Assembly (NCBI RefSeq): GCF_025150245.1
Contig: NZ_CP102279.1
Coordinates: 3,035,423 to 3,099,422, forward strand
Length of the DNA stretch: 64,000 nucleotides
Origin: Dorea formicigenerans
GTDB lineage: Bacteria; Bacillota; Clostridia; Lachnospirales; Lachnospiraceae
Reading direction: 5' to 3'
A model generated the notes under the pieces. It ran no database searches, was not told the origin of the DNA, and saw nothing but the letters and a program-made list of their open reading frames with translations. Below are positions 26,398 to 33,661 of the stretch, piece after piece (position 1 is the stretch's first letter; every line of letters begins with the position of its first letter). Position numbers and translations under genes: made by a program.

Positions 26398-26483
26398 TTG
26401 GGGACGTAGCATTTTGCCAAAGTACCACGTCCCAATCATTGATTAAGGGTGTCCCTTTTTGCATTTTGCGGTGTCCCTTTTTT
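26398..26483. repeat. Palindromic GGGGACG repeat, copy 2, with GTGTCCC tails
   Basis: TTGGGGACGT (26398-26407) and ACGTCCCAA (26427-26435) form a hairpin with one bulged base. To the right are two GTGTCCCTTTTT motifs at 26449 and 26471. The complement of that tail appears beside copy 3 (AAAAAGGGACA near 30296). The element sits between the T-box terminator and the ileS ribosome site. Confidence 0.75.
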
Positions 26484-26527
26484 ACCATTAAACATAACTT
26501 ATTGTAAAGATATTACTTTCTTATACA

Positions 26528-26800
26528 ATAAAACAGGCTCCCGTCCTGATTAGGACGAAAGCCTTATACTTACGTTTATAAACCACCTAAACATACTGAC
26601 ATATGCTTTCCCTGTAACGGTGGAACTCCGTCAGGTCTTACTGAATTCTGTTCCTTATGCCTGTGCAGATGCCCTGGCTCATATCACAGATCGTTCAAAC
26701 TCTGAAACTCGGAAGTGATCTTCAATTATATCTTACTTGTACCGGATTCCCACCATCGCCGGTTCTCTGTATCGTTGGGATATAACCTACTGTCTTCGTC
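26528..26800 (-). promoter_or_regulatory. T-box leader of ileS
   Basis: On the minus strand the leader shows, in order, an AGTAGGTT start region, an AGAGA-type segment, GGTGGGAATCCGG, the specifier region GAAGATCACTTCCGAG with isoleucine codon ATC at 26719-26717, the T-box core AGGTGGTTTATAAACG (26588-26573), and the terminator AGGC...CGTCCTaatcAGGACG...GCCT followed by GTTTTATT (26564-26528). Uncharged tRNA-Ile should stabilise the antiterminator and allow ileS transcription. The core is somewhat divergent from the common AGGGTGGNACCGCG. Confidence 0.85.
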
Positions 26801-26894
26801 AACGTCTTTAAAATATCTCATATACTTTTTTATTATACGAGTTTTATCACAGATTCGTCAAGGGGTTAAGCCCCTTTTTACATGCAAAGTTTCT

Positions 26895-27035
26895 ATGGAC
26901 CAGAGTATTGTCAGCCAGCGTGAGATTAACGTAGATACAGAAAGTTATGTAACGGCTCTTCGTGCTTCCCTGCTTACAGCAGAAACTGCATTGGCATACG
27001 CAACTAATCCGGAGATGTTGAAAAGAAAAATGTAG
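26895..27035 (+). CDS. Possible 46-residue protein or gene remnant
   Basis: I do not recognise this reading frame. From MDQSIVSQREI it has good amino-acid character with an Ala/Leu-rich helix (VTALRASLLTAETALAYA) and stops after a basic end. There is no ribosome site before its ATG, and a weak hairpin with AGGGG/CCCCT arms lies just upstream. It could be a true small gene or the tail of a decayed one. Confidence 0.3.
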   Translation: MDQSIVSQREINVDTESYVTALRASLLTAETALAYATNPEMLKRKM

Positions 27036-27097
27036 GTTGTGCACGATCATCACCTGTCCGGGCGGGCTTTTGGAACTATGCTCACCACAAACACACT

Positions 27098-27122
27098 AAA
27101 AAAGGTCCACCGGACCTTTTTG
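27098..27122. terminator. Bidirectional terminator-like hairpin
   Basis: GGTCC and GGACC arms around ACC (27104-27116) have A-tract before and T-tract after. Confidence 0.7.
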
Positions 27123-27138
27123 TCGTATGCTTGGCAAC

Positions 27139-27190
27139 AAAAAAATGAGGACATAAGTAATTGTACCGCAAAACTTATATCCTCATTTTT
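27139..27190 (-). terminator. Terminator of the dac-hpt operon
   Basis: ATGAGGA and ATAAGT segments pair with ACTTAT and TCCTCAT across a 17-base loop, with A-tract and T-tract flanks. It lies downstream of the Hpt gene. Confidence 0.72.
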
Positions 27191-27264
27191 CTATTTTATT
27201 TCTGCTATTTTATTTTCTGGTTTTTACTGTCCCTTTTCTTCACATTTCTTGTTGGCTGGATTTC

Positions 27265-27627
27265 TTACTCAAGTTCCTGGATTGCCTCAATTATCTTGTG
27301 ATACTCTGCTGTTACCTTGCTCATATAATCTGAAATGTTCGGATTACCTGGAACTGCAGTGTCTTCATTTCTCAATTCCTCTGTAAGCTGGCTGCTCACC
27401 TGATAAAGGCTTGTCAGTGACAGGTTCTGGCAGACACCCTTCAGTGTATGGGCTGCACGGAATGCTTCTTTGTAATCACCCTCGCTTAATGTTCTCTCAA
27501 GATCAGCGTAGCTCTTATCATCCAGAAATTTCAGGAGAAACTTTCTCACAAGCTTCTCACCCATCAGACGTCTTACTACATCATCATAATCACCGCCGAT
27601 TTTCTCGTATACTTCTTTTAACTCCAT
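27265..27627 (-). CDS. Stand-alone histidine phosphotransfer (Hpt) domain protein
   Basis: The 120-residue protein is a four-helix Hpt domain with the phospho-accepting His60 in FRAAHTLKGVCQNLSL, and Asp/Glu-rich first helices. Hpt proteins relay phosphate between response regulators, or bind receivers. No partner kinase is nearby. It starts 55 bases after the D,D-carboxypeptidase stop and is likely co-transcribed. The ATG (MELKEVYEKI) follows GAAAGG; an upstream reading is not supported. Confidence 0.85.
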   Translation of the reverse strand: MELKEVYEKIGGDYDDVVRRLMGEKLVRKFLLKFLDDKSYADLERTLSEGDYKEAFRAAHTLKGVCQNLSLTSLYQVSSQLTEELRNEDTAVPGNPNISDYMSKVTAEYHKIIEAIQELE

Positions 27628-27682
27628 TTTGACCTTTCCCCAATTCAAATACTGTACCTTACTATGTATTCGCAACTGTGTT

Positions 27683-29149
27683 TTACTGTTTCTTTCTCTT
27701 ATTAGTTTTTCTCTTATTACTCTTTTTTCTTATGCGGAACACCGTAGCTATAAATGTTATGATCAATATTACTAAAAGAATGCTCAGCCCCAGAATAACT
27801 TTTCCTTTTGTTGTTCCAAGTGACAGGTGTTTCCCGGATTTAGTCTGTTTTTTACTGTTGTCATGTCCACTGGATTTGCTTTCGTCCTGAGTACTGTCTG
27901 TATGCGCTTTCAAATAGGATTTGCTAAGCTTCACCTTTGCAGTTCCAAGTTCATGACCATCGTAACTGTATGTCACAATTCCTGTGCTGCTATCTTCTGT
28001 ATCCTGCGTGATTTTCTGATCCAAAGCTGTAAAATCCACACCATTTGGCAACATCACATAATTCGGTTCACTCTGCCCGTCTTCTGTCAGAAATGTTTCA
28101 ATATCCTCAGATTTCTCCTGGGTTGTCACATCTACTTTTGTGAAATTATTAAATGCATATTCAAATAAATTCGTGGTGTCCGGATATATGTTCTTTCCGT
28201 GAGTCCTCAGTACCACACATACCAACTGAGTCTGCCCATTGTCCGCCATCGTAATCAGCGTTGACAACGCATCTGATGTATAACCAGTCTTTCCACCTAT
28301 TGTATATGGATAATAATTGGAATTCGACGGCTGAAGCATTTTATGCTTTTGATGGAAAACGTGTTCTTCCGTCGTCTCGCTGGCTGGAATTGTATAATTG
28401 AGAGTCTGTACAATCTGGAAAAATTCCGGATGTTTGAACAACTCCCGTCCAATCAGCGCCATATCTCTTGCACATGTGTAATGATTCGGATCATGCAGTC
28501 CATTTGTATTAGCAAAATTGGAATTCTCACCGCCCAGTTCCTTGCATCGGCTGTTCATCTGCTCTATGAACCAGTTGTAATCATGACCGGCATTCACTCC
28601 GACACTCTCACCTATTGCATATGCTGCTTCATTGGCAGATGCCAGAAGCATCGCATGCATTGCCTGATCCAGTGTGATTACATTTCCCTCTTTTAATCCG
28701 ACGGAAGAATCTCCTCTCTGTAAAAACGCTACGCTGTCGTGGCTGAATGTCACATTATCCGTCAGTTGTCCATTTTCCAGTGCTACAAGCGCCGTCAATA
28801 CTTTCGTAATACTTGCCGGATATTCATGAGCATCTATATTCTTGGCATACAGGATTGCTCCCGTTCCGACTTCCATAACAATTCCGGCTTCTCCATAAGT
28901 CCCAGGTCCCTGCGGCCAGTCCTTATATCCATTCGATTCCACCGGCATATCATAGACCTGCTGCAATTCCTGAGCCTTTTGTTCTTCCGGTGTCAGTGCC
29001 TGCGCATCTGTACTCTGTGCGTCTATGGTCTGTGCATTCTCCGTAGCCGTTACCCCTGTCGCATATACACTCACCGCAGTATTGGCTGTAAACGTCACTG
29101 CCATAAGTGCCGTAAGCATCGCCGCGATGACTCGTTTGCCTGATATCAT
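27683..29149 (-). CDS. D-alanyl-D-alanine carboxypeptidase (S11, DacF/PBP5 type)
   Basis: This penicillin-binding protein trims the terminal D-Ala from peptidoglycan stem peptides outside the membrane. The 488 residues comprise a signal peptide, the S11 domain with SxxK (SITK), SxN (SAN in LLASANEAAYA) and KTG (GKTGYTSDA), a beta-rich second domain, and a C-terminal membrane anchor followed by basic residues. The ATG at 29149 has GGAGG at eight bases; an ATG six bases earlier is too close. The Hpt gene follows. DacF, DacA and DacB cannot be separated from sequence alone. Confidence 0.92.
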   Translation of the reverse strand: MISGKRVIAAMLTALMAVTFTANTAVSVYATGVTATENAQTIDAQSTDAQALTPEEQKAQELQQVYDMPVESNGYKDWPQGPGTYGEAGIVMEVGTGAILYAKNIDAHEYPASITKVLTALVALENGQLTDNVTFSHDSVAFLQRGDSSVGLKEGNVITLDQAMHAMLLASANEAAYAIGESVGVNAGHDYNWFIEQMNSRCKELGGENSNFANTNGLHDPNHYTCARDMALIGRELFKHPEFFQIVQTLNYTIPASETTEEHVFHQKHKMLQPSNSNYYPYTIGGKTGYTSDALSTLITMADNGQTQLVCVVLRTHGKNIYPDTTNLFEYAFNNFTKVDVTTQEKSEDIETFLTEDGQSEPNYVMLPNGVDFTALDQKITQDTEDSSTGIVTYSYDGHELGTAKVKLSKSYLKAHTDSTQDESKSSGHDNSKKQTKSGKHLSLGTTKGKVILGLSILLVILIITFIATVFRIRKKSNKRKTNKRKKQ

Positions 29150-29255
29150 TGGCATTTCCTCCAGGTATTTTTCTTACTTAGTCTTTTTATTTTATCACAT
29201 TTTTCTGCTGGATTCTATAATTATCTCCATAAAAAGACAAGATAATGACACGTAT

Positions 29256-29284
29256 TTGCATTTTCCACAAGGATTGCTTATAAT
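29256..29284 (+). promoter_or_regulatory. Promoter of the cation diffusion facilitator gene
   Basis: TTGCAT (29256-29261) and TATAAT (29279-29284) are 17 bases apart, in the divergent gap between dac and the transporter. Confidence 0.65.
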
Positions 29285-29360
29285 GAAAATATTTCATAAC
29301 CTTGCACTGATAATAGGTAACGTTACATAAGGCACTTAAATCAAGAATAGGAGCATTTTT

Positions 29361-30284
29361 ATGCATGTAGGAAAAAAATCACAAAAAAGAGAAAAATCTG
29401 TAATGTCAGTTTCTTTATATGGTAACGTAGTCTTTGTTGTAATCGAGCTGGTCATGGCAATTGCAACCGGCTCTCAGGCAGTCCTCCTGGACGCAGTCTA
29501 CGATGGAGTGGAGTTTTTTATGCTGCTTCCGTCCGTGTTCCTGATTCCACTTTTATACCGCCCGTCAAATGAACAGCATCCATTTGGATATATGCAGCTG
29601 GAAACACTATTTGTTGTAGTAAAAGGCATCACCATGGCAGCCGTTACATTTGGACTGATTTTCAATAATATCCATCTGATGCTGCACGGCGGACACATTG
29701 TATCCTTTCATACAATTGCCGGATTTGAAATGTTCGCCTGTATTTTAAGCGTGATTGTCACAATTTATCTGCGAATTAAGAATAAAAACCTTCATTCTCC
29801 ACTCATTACAATGGAGTTGCAAGGCTGGCAGATCGACTCCGTCATATCCCTCGGCATGGCATTCGCATTTTTACTGCCACTTATGATACCATTCGCATGG
29901 TTCGACCGCGTAACACCATATCTGGATCAAATCATTACGATCCTTCTGTCTGTTATTATGATCCAGACACCAGTACGCACAGTCATCACCGGAATCCGCG
30001 ATCTCATGCTGATTCCACCAGAGGAAGAAACAATCGAAGACATCAAAAAGACCGTAGAACCAATCATCGGTATCTACGGCCACAAAAATCTATACTACGA
30101 TATTGTAAGAACCGGAAGAAAACTCTGGATCAGCGTCTACATCACATTCGACAAAGATATCGTATCGCTGTCAAAATTCAAACACCTGCAAGATAAGTGC
30201 ATCAAAGCACTGGCACAGAAATATCCAGATTTCTACTTCGAATTACTGCCAGATATCGAATTCACCGGAATTGAAGAAGAATAA
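29361..30284 (+). CDS. Cation diffusion facilitator family transporter
   Basis: The 307-residue membrane protein exchanges divalent metals for protons. Six membrane spans (about 15-215) carry DAVYDGVE in TM2 and QIDSVIS in TM5 at the usual metal-site positions. HPFGYMQLE is the conserved loop. A cytosolic C-terminal domain (about 220-300) follows. The TM5 motif has WQID where Zn transporters usually have HxxxD, so the metal preference may differ (for example Mn or Fe). The start follows TAGGAGC. It is monocistronic. Confidence 0.9.
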   Translation: MHVGKKSQKREKSVMSVSLYGNVVFVVIELVMAIATGSQAVLLDAVYDGVEFFMLLPSVFLIPLLYRPSNEQHPFGYMQLETLFVVVKGITMAAVTFGLIFNNIHLMLHGGHIVSFHTIAGFEMFACILSVIVTIYLRIKNKNLHSPLITMELQGWQIDSVISLGMAFAFLLPLMIPFAWFDRVTPYLDQIITILLSVIMIQTPVRTVITGIRDLMLIPPEEETIEDIKKTVEPIIGIYGHKNLYYDIVRTGRKLWISVYITFDKDIVSLSKFKHLQDKCIKALAQKYPDFYFELLPDIEFTGIEEE

Positions 30285-30315
30285 AACACAATTCAAAAAG
30301 GGACAGGTTAAAGTG

Positions 30316-30359
30316 CAGTTGGGGACGGGGTTTTTTTGAAAAAACCCCGTCCCCAACTG
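30316..30359. repeat. Palindromic GGGGACG repeat, copy 3
   Basis: Long perfect arms begin CAGTTGGGGACGGGG and end CCCCGTCCCCAACTG, with TTTTTTGAAAAAA in the middle. A neighbouring AAAAAGGGACA (30296) matches the complement of the tail motif beside copy 2. Confidence 0.85.
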
Positions 30360-30385
30360 GAAAAAGAAGGTTTTGTATACACAAC

Positions 30386-30532
30386 ATGTACAATAAGGAT
30401 TCCAACTATATTAGCATTGGCGAAATGGCAAAGATCAATCGGACTACGATTCCGACTCTGAAGCTCTATGACTCTATGGGACTTCTCACGCCGTATTATG
30501 TGGACGAACACAGTCATATCGCTACTATATAA
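30386..30532 (+). pseudogene. MerR-family regulator, N-terminal fragment
   Basis: The 48-residue frame starts ISIGEMAKINRTT and continues KLYDSMGLLTPYYVDE, the winged-helix start of MerR regulators. It stops after HSHIATI, where full-length members continue with YRYY and a long dimerisation helix. Over half of the DNA-binding domain and all of the effector part are missing. A terminator follows. It lies directly before the tRNA-Arg insertion site and may be a casualty of earlier mobile-element traffic. Confidence 0.72.
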
Positions 30533-30544
30533 AGTAAAAAATCA

Positions 30545-30575
30545 AAGCGTCTGGCCTGGAGACGCTTGCTTTTAT
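30545..30575 (+). terminator. Terminator after the MerR fragment
   Basis: AAGCGTCT and AGACGCTT arms (30545-30567) are followed by GCTTTT. Confidence 0.8.
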
Positions 30576-30594
30576 CTCTTATAAATGCTAAAAT
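30566..30594 (+). promoter_or_regulatory. Promoter of the broken tRNA-Arg(TCT) gene
   Basis: TTGCTT (30566-30571) and TAAAAT (30589-30594) are 17 bases apart; transcription should start about five bases before the tRNA 5' end. Confidence 0.6.
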
Positions 30595-30605
30595 ACAATA
30601 GCTGA

Positions 30606-30644
30606 GTTTCCTTAGTTAAATGGATATAACAAGCGTCTTCTAAG
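30606..30644 (+). pseudogene. tRNA-Arg(TCT), 5' half only
   Basis: The acceptor 5' strand GTTTCCT (30606-30612), D-arm GTTA/TAAC, anticodon stem AGCGT and loop CTTCTAA (30637-30643, anticodon TCT) are intact. After the following G the sequence is no longer tRNA: AAAAAGCCGAGG replaces the anticodon stem 3' strand. No matching 3' half (ending AGGGAAC or similar) is seen in the window. The break is at the same place as in the tRNA-Arg(CCT) split by ICE1. Confidence 0.75.
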
Positions 30645-30710
30645 AAAAAGCCGAGGCAATCCCCAAATTGGGGAACGTTCTAATGTTACCAAATCGAAAA
30701 AATCTGTAGA

Positions 30711-30739
30711 TTGACAACTCGAAATAGAGTTGATAATCT
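30711..30739 (+). promoter_or_regulatory. Promoter of the element-borne tRNA-Arg(CCT)
   Basis: TTGACA (30711-30716) and TAATCT (30734-30739) are 17 bases apart, about 60 bases before the tRNA 5' end. A small hairpin (AAACCC/GGGTTT) lies in the leader. Confidence 0.65.
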
Positions 30740-30799
30740 TATATATGGCCGAAGGGGAAAATCCCAGAAACCCAGTAAAATCAAGGGTTTGCGGCATGT

Positions 30800-30839
30800 G
30801 TCGTCATAGCTCAGCTGGATAGAGCACTCGCCTCCTAAG
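30800..30839 (+). pseudogene. tRNA-Arg(CCT) 5' half, left attachment site of ICE1
   Basis: Acceptor strand GTCGTCA, D-arm GCTC/GAGC, anticodon stem CTCGC and loop CTCCTAA (anticodon CCT) are intact to 30838. The 3' anticodon strand is replaced by GGGTC. Its missing part is at 54510-54544: GCGAG pairs with CTCGC, and TGGCGAC pairs with GTCGTCA. The shared core CTCCTAAG is at 30832-30839. Confidence 0.85.
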
Positions 30840-30914
30840 GGTCAGGTGGAGCAATCCCCTTTTGGAAGCGATTTATGAAATAAATTTGAAAATTGCTCCA
30901 TTACAATTAAATAA

Positions 30915-30991
30915 GTCTCAGTACCTCAGTAGGATAGAGGGTTCGCCTCCTAAGCGAAACGTCGCAGGTTCGATTCCTGTCTGGGACGCCA
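30915..30991 (+). tRNA. tRNA-Arg (anticodon CCT) carried inside ICE1
   Basis: The cloverleaf is complete. Acceptor GTCTCAG pairs with CTGGGAC. The D-arm is CCTC/GAGG. Anticodon stem TTCGC/GCGAA surrounds loop CTCCTAA (anticodon CCT, reads AGG). The T-arm GCAGG/CCTGT surrounds TTCGATT. G is the discriminator base and CCA is encoded. It differs at most stem positions from the tRNA that ICE1 broke, so it is not a simple duplication. No good promoter lies directly upstream; readthrough from the broken tRNA's promoter at 30711 is likely. The 30840-30914 gap has an inverted repeat TGGAGCAAT/ATTGCTCCA. Confidence 0.9.
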
Positions 30992-31152
30992 GCAAACAAC
31001 GCTGAAAGCCTTGATTTATCGAGGTTTTCAGCTTCTTTTGTTTTTTGGCTTATAACCTGTCGGATAAGAACATATTTAATTTATATTTTGCAATTTCTTT
31101 TGATTTTCAGAATTTGTAATTCGATATTTTTATGACTGTTTGAGTAGAAGAG

Positions 31153-31217
31153 TTTGCTAACACTTTTTTTATTTTGAAAAAATATCAGCAGATTTTTGAA
31201 GATTTGCTAACACTTTT
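31153..31217 (+). repeat. Integrase arm-type repeats, left end of ICE1
   Basis: TTTGCTAACACTTTT occurs at 31153-31167 and again at 31203-31217, 50 bases apart, just beyond the int stop. Related sites lie upstream of xis (33013) and near the right end (54352). Confidence 0.7.
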
Positions 31218-31223
31218 GAAAAA

Positions 31224-32690
31224 TTACTTTGAAGCTGATTGTTTCAAAAGCATTGCTTTCATCTCCGGCGTAAGTGATTTTAAAAGCTGTAAAAGCTCCA
31301 TATCACTGTCTGATAAGCCGTTGTTTTCTGGCTGAACTTCCTCATTTTGTGGTTGCATTTCTGAATCATGGTTTAGAGTGGAATAAAATTGTTCGTCCAT
31401 CTTTTGAGCATTGTAACGTCTATCTTCGTCTATGATTTCTGAATAAACGTCTGTAACCATTTCTGCTTCTGCATGACCTGTATCGCCTTGTACCGATTTT
31501 ACATCGCCGTTGGTCATTTTCAATTTGTATCCTGTGGATAAATGACGCAGACTGTGGAAAACAACTTTTTCATAGCCATTTTGTTCGCATAACTTTTGAA
31601 ATCTGTCTCTCACAATTCTACTTTCAACGGGATTTCCATTTTCCAAAGCTATAACAAGGTTGTAATTGTTATAAGCGTCTCCTAGAAATTCCTGTAATTC
31701 CTTTTGGTCTTTTTGATATTGCACCAGCAATTCTGCAACTGTCTTTGGCAACCATACGGTACGATTACTTGTTTCTGTCTTTGGTGTCTTTAATACAAGC
31801 CTTGTTGTGCAATGTGGCTTTTGTGTCGGAAAAATCTTGATAATATCTTTTTCCTTTAATTTCTGCATAGCTTGTGCATTTACTCTGGAAAGCTCTTTGT
31901 TGATGATTACCCTTGCGTTATTCGTTGCAATGGATTGTTCATCAATAATCACATCTTCCCATGTAAGACCTGTAATTTCTCCAATACGCATTGAGCAGGA
32001 AAACGCCAAATGCATACAGATGGTTAATAAATCGTCGTCTGACTGCTGAATTGCTTCACGGAATGTATCTACACTCCATACTTTTCTTTTTACCTTAGGA
32101 ACTTTAGGAAGCGTTGCTAATGAAGCAGGGTTACGCTTGTTGGTATCAATATATTCCCAACGGATTGCTTGATTTAATGCACAGCGTATAATGTCGTGTA
32201 TTTTCTTGATATTGGCAGGTTGTACGCAACGTCCAGTAGCTTTTCTGTTAGCTCTGGGTACTTCTGGAACACTCAATAAATCGTTGTAGTAGGCAGATAA
32301 TTTCTTTGTGGTAATCTCATTTAACTTCCAATCCCCGATAAGTGGATTGATGTAATTTTCGATAGTACCGACCTTGCTACTAAATGTACTAGGCGACCAT
32401 TTTGACGTACCATAGAGATTGACAAATATTTTTAAAAAGTCACAAAGCGTAATATCTTCATCGGTACTATCAAGTTCTTTTTTCGATTCATCAATCTGGC
32501 GTGCAAACTGTTCCTCTAAGGGAACAATCACATAACCATATTTTTCTTGATAATACTCAACAAATGCTTTTCTCTGCTTTGCTTCTTTCTTTGTCTCTAA
32601 CGTATCCCATTTCTGTTTACGTTCTCCTGCATTGTCTAAATACCAGTAAATAACGGAAAATGTTGATTTTCTTTTTTTGATTGAAGCCAT
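31224..32690 (-). CDS. int: Tyrosine site-specific integrase of ICE1
   Basis: This 488-residue recombinase catalyses ICE1 integration and excision. It has an N-terminal arm-binding/AP2-like region (KRKSTFSVIYWYLDNAGERK), a SAM-like core-binding domain (about 90-190) and the catalytic domain with Arg in SCSMRIGEITGLTWEDV, HxLR as FHSLRHLS, His in GHAEAEM and a nucleophile Tyr in VTDVYSEI. A long acidic tail follows. The gene is transcribed toward the left end, directly downstream of the xis-like gene. Target choice is the anticodon loop of tRNA-Arg, as shown by the junctions. Confidence 0.93.
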   Translation of the reverse strand: MASIKKRKSTFSVIYWYLDNAGERKQKWDTLETKKEAKQRKAFVEYYQEKYGYVIVPLEEQFARQIDESKKELDSTDEDITLCDFLKIFVNLYGTSKWSPSTFSSKVGTIENYINPLIGDWKLNEITTKKLSAYYNDLLSVPEVPRANRKATGRCVQPANIKKIHDIIRCALNQAIRWEYIDTNKRNPASLATLPKVPKVKRKVWSVDTFREAIQQSDDDLLTICMHLAFSCSMRIGEITGLTWEDVIIDEQSIATNNARVIINKELSRVNAQAMQKLKEKDIIKIFPTQKPHCTTRLVLKTPKTETSNRTVWLPKTVAELLVQYQKDQKELQEFLGDAYNNYNLVIALENGNPVESRIVRDRFQKLCEQNGYEKVVFHSLRHLSTGYKLKMTNGDVKSVQGDTGHAEAEMVTDVYSEIIDEDRRYNAQKMDEQFYSTLNHDSEMQPQNEEVQPENNGLSDSDMELLQLLKSLTPEMKAMLLKQSASK

Positions 32691-32711
32691 AATATATTCT
32701 CTCCTTAACAG

Positions 32712-32912
32712 TTAATTTTGATTTAACCATTTATCGAAAGAATCTTTAGATACCCGTATGGCTCTACCAGCACGAACATAAGCGAACTGTCCACTTTTAA
32801 CCAATGCGTAAGCCACTTTTTTACTCACACATAATTGTTCTGCAATTTCCTCTACTGTATATGTCTTTTTATCCTTTTTGGGAGTTTCTGTATTTGATGT
32901 ATCACTTATCAC
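32712..32912 (-). CDS. Excisionase-like small DNA-binding protein
   Basis: The protein has about 66 residues with a winged-helix excisionase-family domain (YTVEEIAEQLCVSKKVAYALVKSGQFAYVRAGRAIRVSKDSFDKWL). It lies 21 bases upstream of int on the same strand, the normal Xis position. The start is uncertain: a GTG at 32912 is 12 bases from AGGAG, and longer in-frame readings begin at hydrophobic codons that look non-coding. Confidence 0.78.
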   Translation of the reverse strand: MISDTSNTETPKKDKKTYTVEEIAEQLCVSKKVAYALVKSGQFAYVRAGRAIRVSKDSFDKWLNQN

Positions 32913-33415
32913 GAGTAATAATAACTCCTTTCCGTGTGATAACAGCAAAATACATACGTTTAACAAGGTCATTATAGCATATCAATAACTCTTGCGGATA
33001 TGTTTTTTGCCGTTGCTAACACTTTTGCTAATACTTTTTATATGCAGACAAATGGCTTTGGCAAGCTCCACTGGTATCTCAACCATTCCCATTCCTGTGG
33101 GCTGAACCGTGTCATACGGGTGTATCATTATCCTGTGTTGCAGGTCATGGCAGAACGACTTTTCCAACGGTCGCTCCCAGATCATTGCATGAATCGCTAT
33201 CTCCCGATTGGAAAAGTCACGGCGTACAATCTCTGATGGCTCACTGCAAGCACAAACGTATCTGTCTGCATTATTCAGTTGTCAAAGAACTATTAGGCTC
33301 TTGTCAGCCTGTATCAATCTGTTTTGTTAAATAGACTGATACAAAATGGCAAGCTAAGAAGTAAGCGGAACAGGAAAGAGGGAAGTGCTTATATGAAGCG
33401 TTCCGCAAATATTAC
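32913..33415. other. Gene-free stretch of ICE1 with tandem arm sites and an inverted repeat
   Basis: No credible gene is seen in these 500 bases. TTGCTAACACTT and TTGCTAATACTT are adjacent at 33013-33036, matching the arm-type repeats. Further on GACTTTTCCAA (33150-33160) and TTGGAAAAGTC (33209-33219) form an 11-base inverted repeat. Frames on both strands lack ribosome sites. Confidence 0.6.
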
Positions 33416-33658
33416 CTATTCGATTTTTATGTCAAATTCCAATATCATTTTCATAATGGCTTCTCTGATACGACCTTTTAACTCCATATCCACAGCGATA
33501 TATACATTTCCGTATTCATCATATAATGGGCGAATACAGCTTTTTGATATATATGGGTCATAGAAATCTAAGATTTTATCAATGGAAATTTTGTCACCGT
33601 CCATAGCCGATGAAATCACATAAAATGATGGCTTCTTATACGAACGTTTTTGTTTCAA
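33416..33658 (-). CDS. Small helix-turn-helix protein (Tn916 orf8-like)
   Basis: The 80-residue protein begins KQKRSYKKPSFYVISSAM and has an Asp/Ile-rich middle. Position and length match the small regulator next to the sigma-like orf7 of Tn916 elements. The start is probably a TTG at 33658, since GAGGAGG is 11 bases upstream, inside the end of the sigma-like gene. The two are then translationally coupled across a TAG stop. Function is inferred from position. Confidence 0.65.
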   Translation of the reverse strand: MKQKRSYKKPSFYVISSAMDGDKISIDKILDFYDPYISKSCIRPLYDEYGNVYIAVDMELKGRIREAIMKMILEFDIKIE

Positions 33659-33661
33659 ATA

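Noticed and set aside
30612-30797. Minus-strand frame across the broken tRNA-Arg(TCT)
   Set aside because: It is antisense to tRNA and promoter sequences, and has no ribosome site.
32982-33236. Short frames on both strands in the ICE1 gap
   Set aside because: No ribosome sites, no known family, and they overlap arm-type repeats and an inverted repeat.
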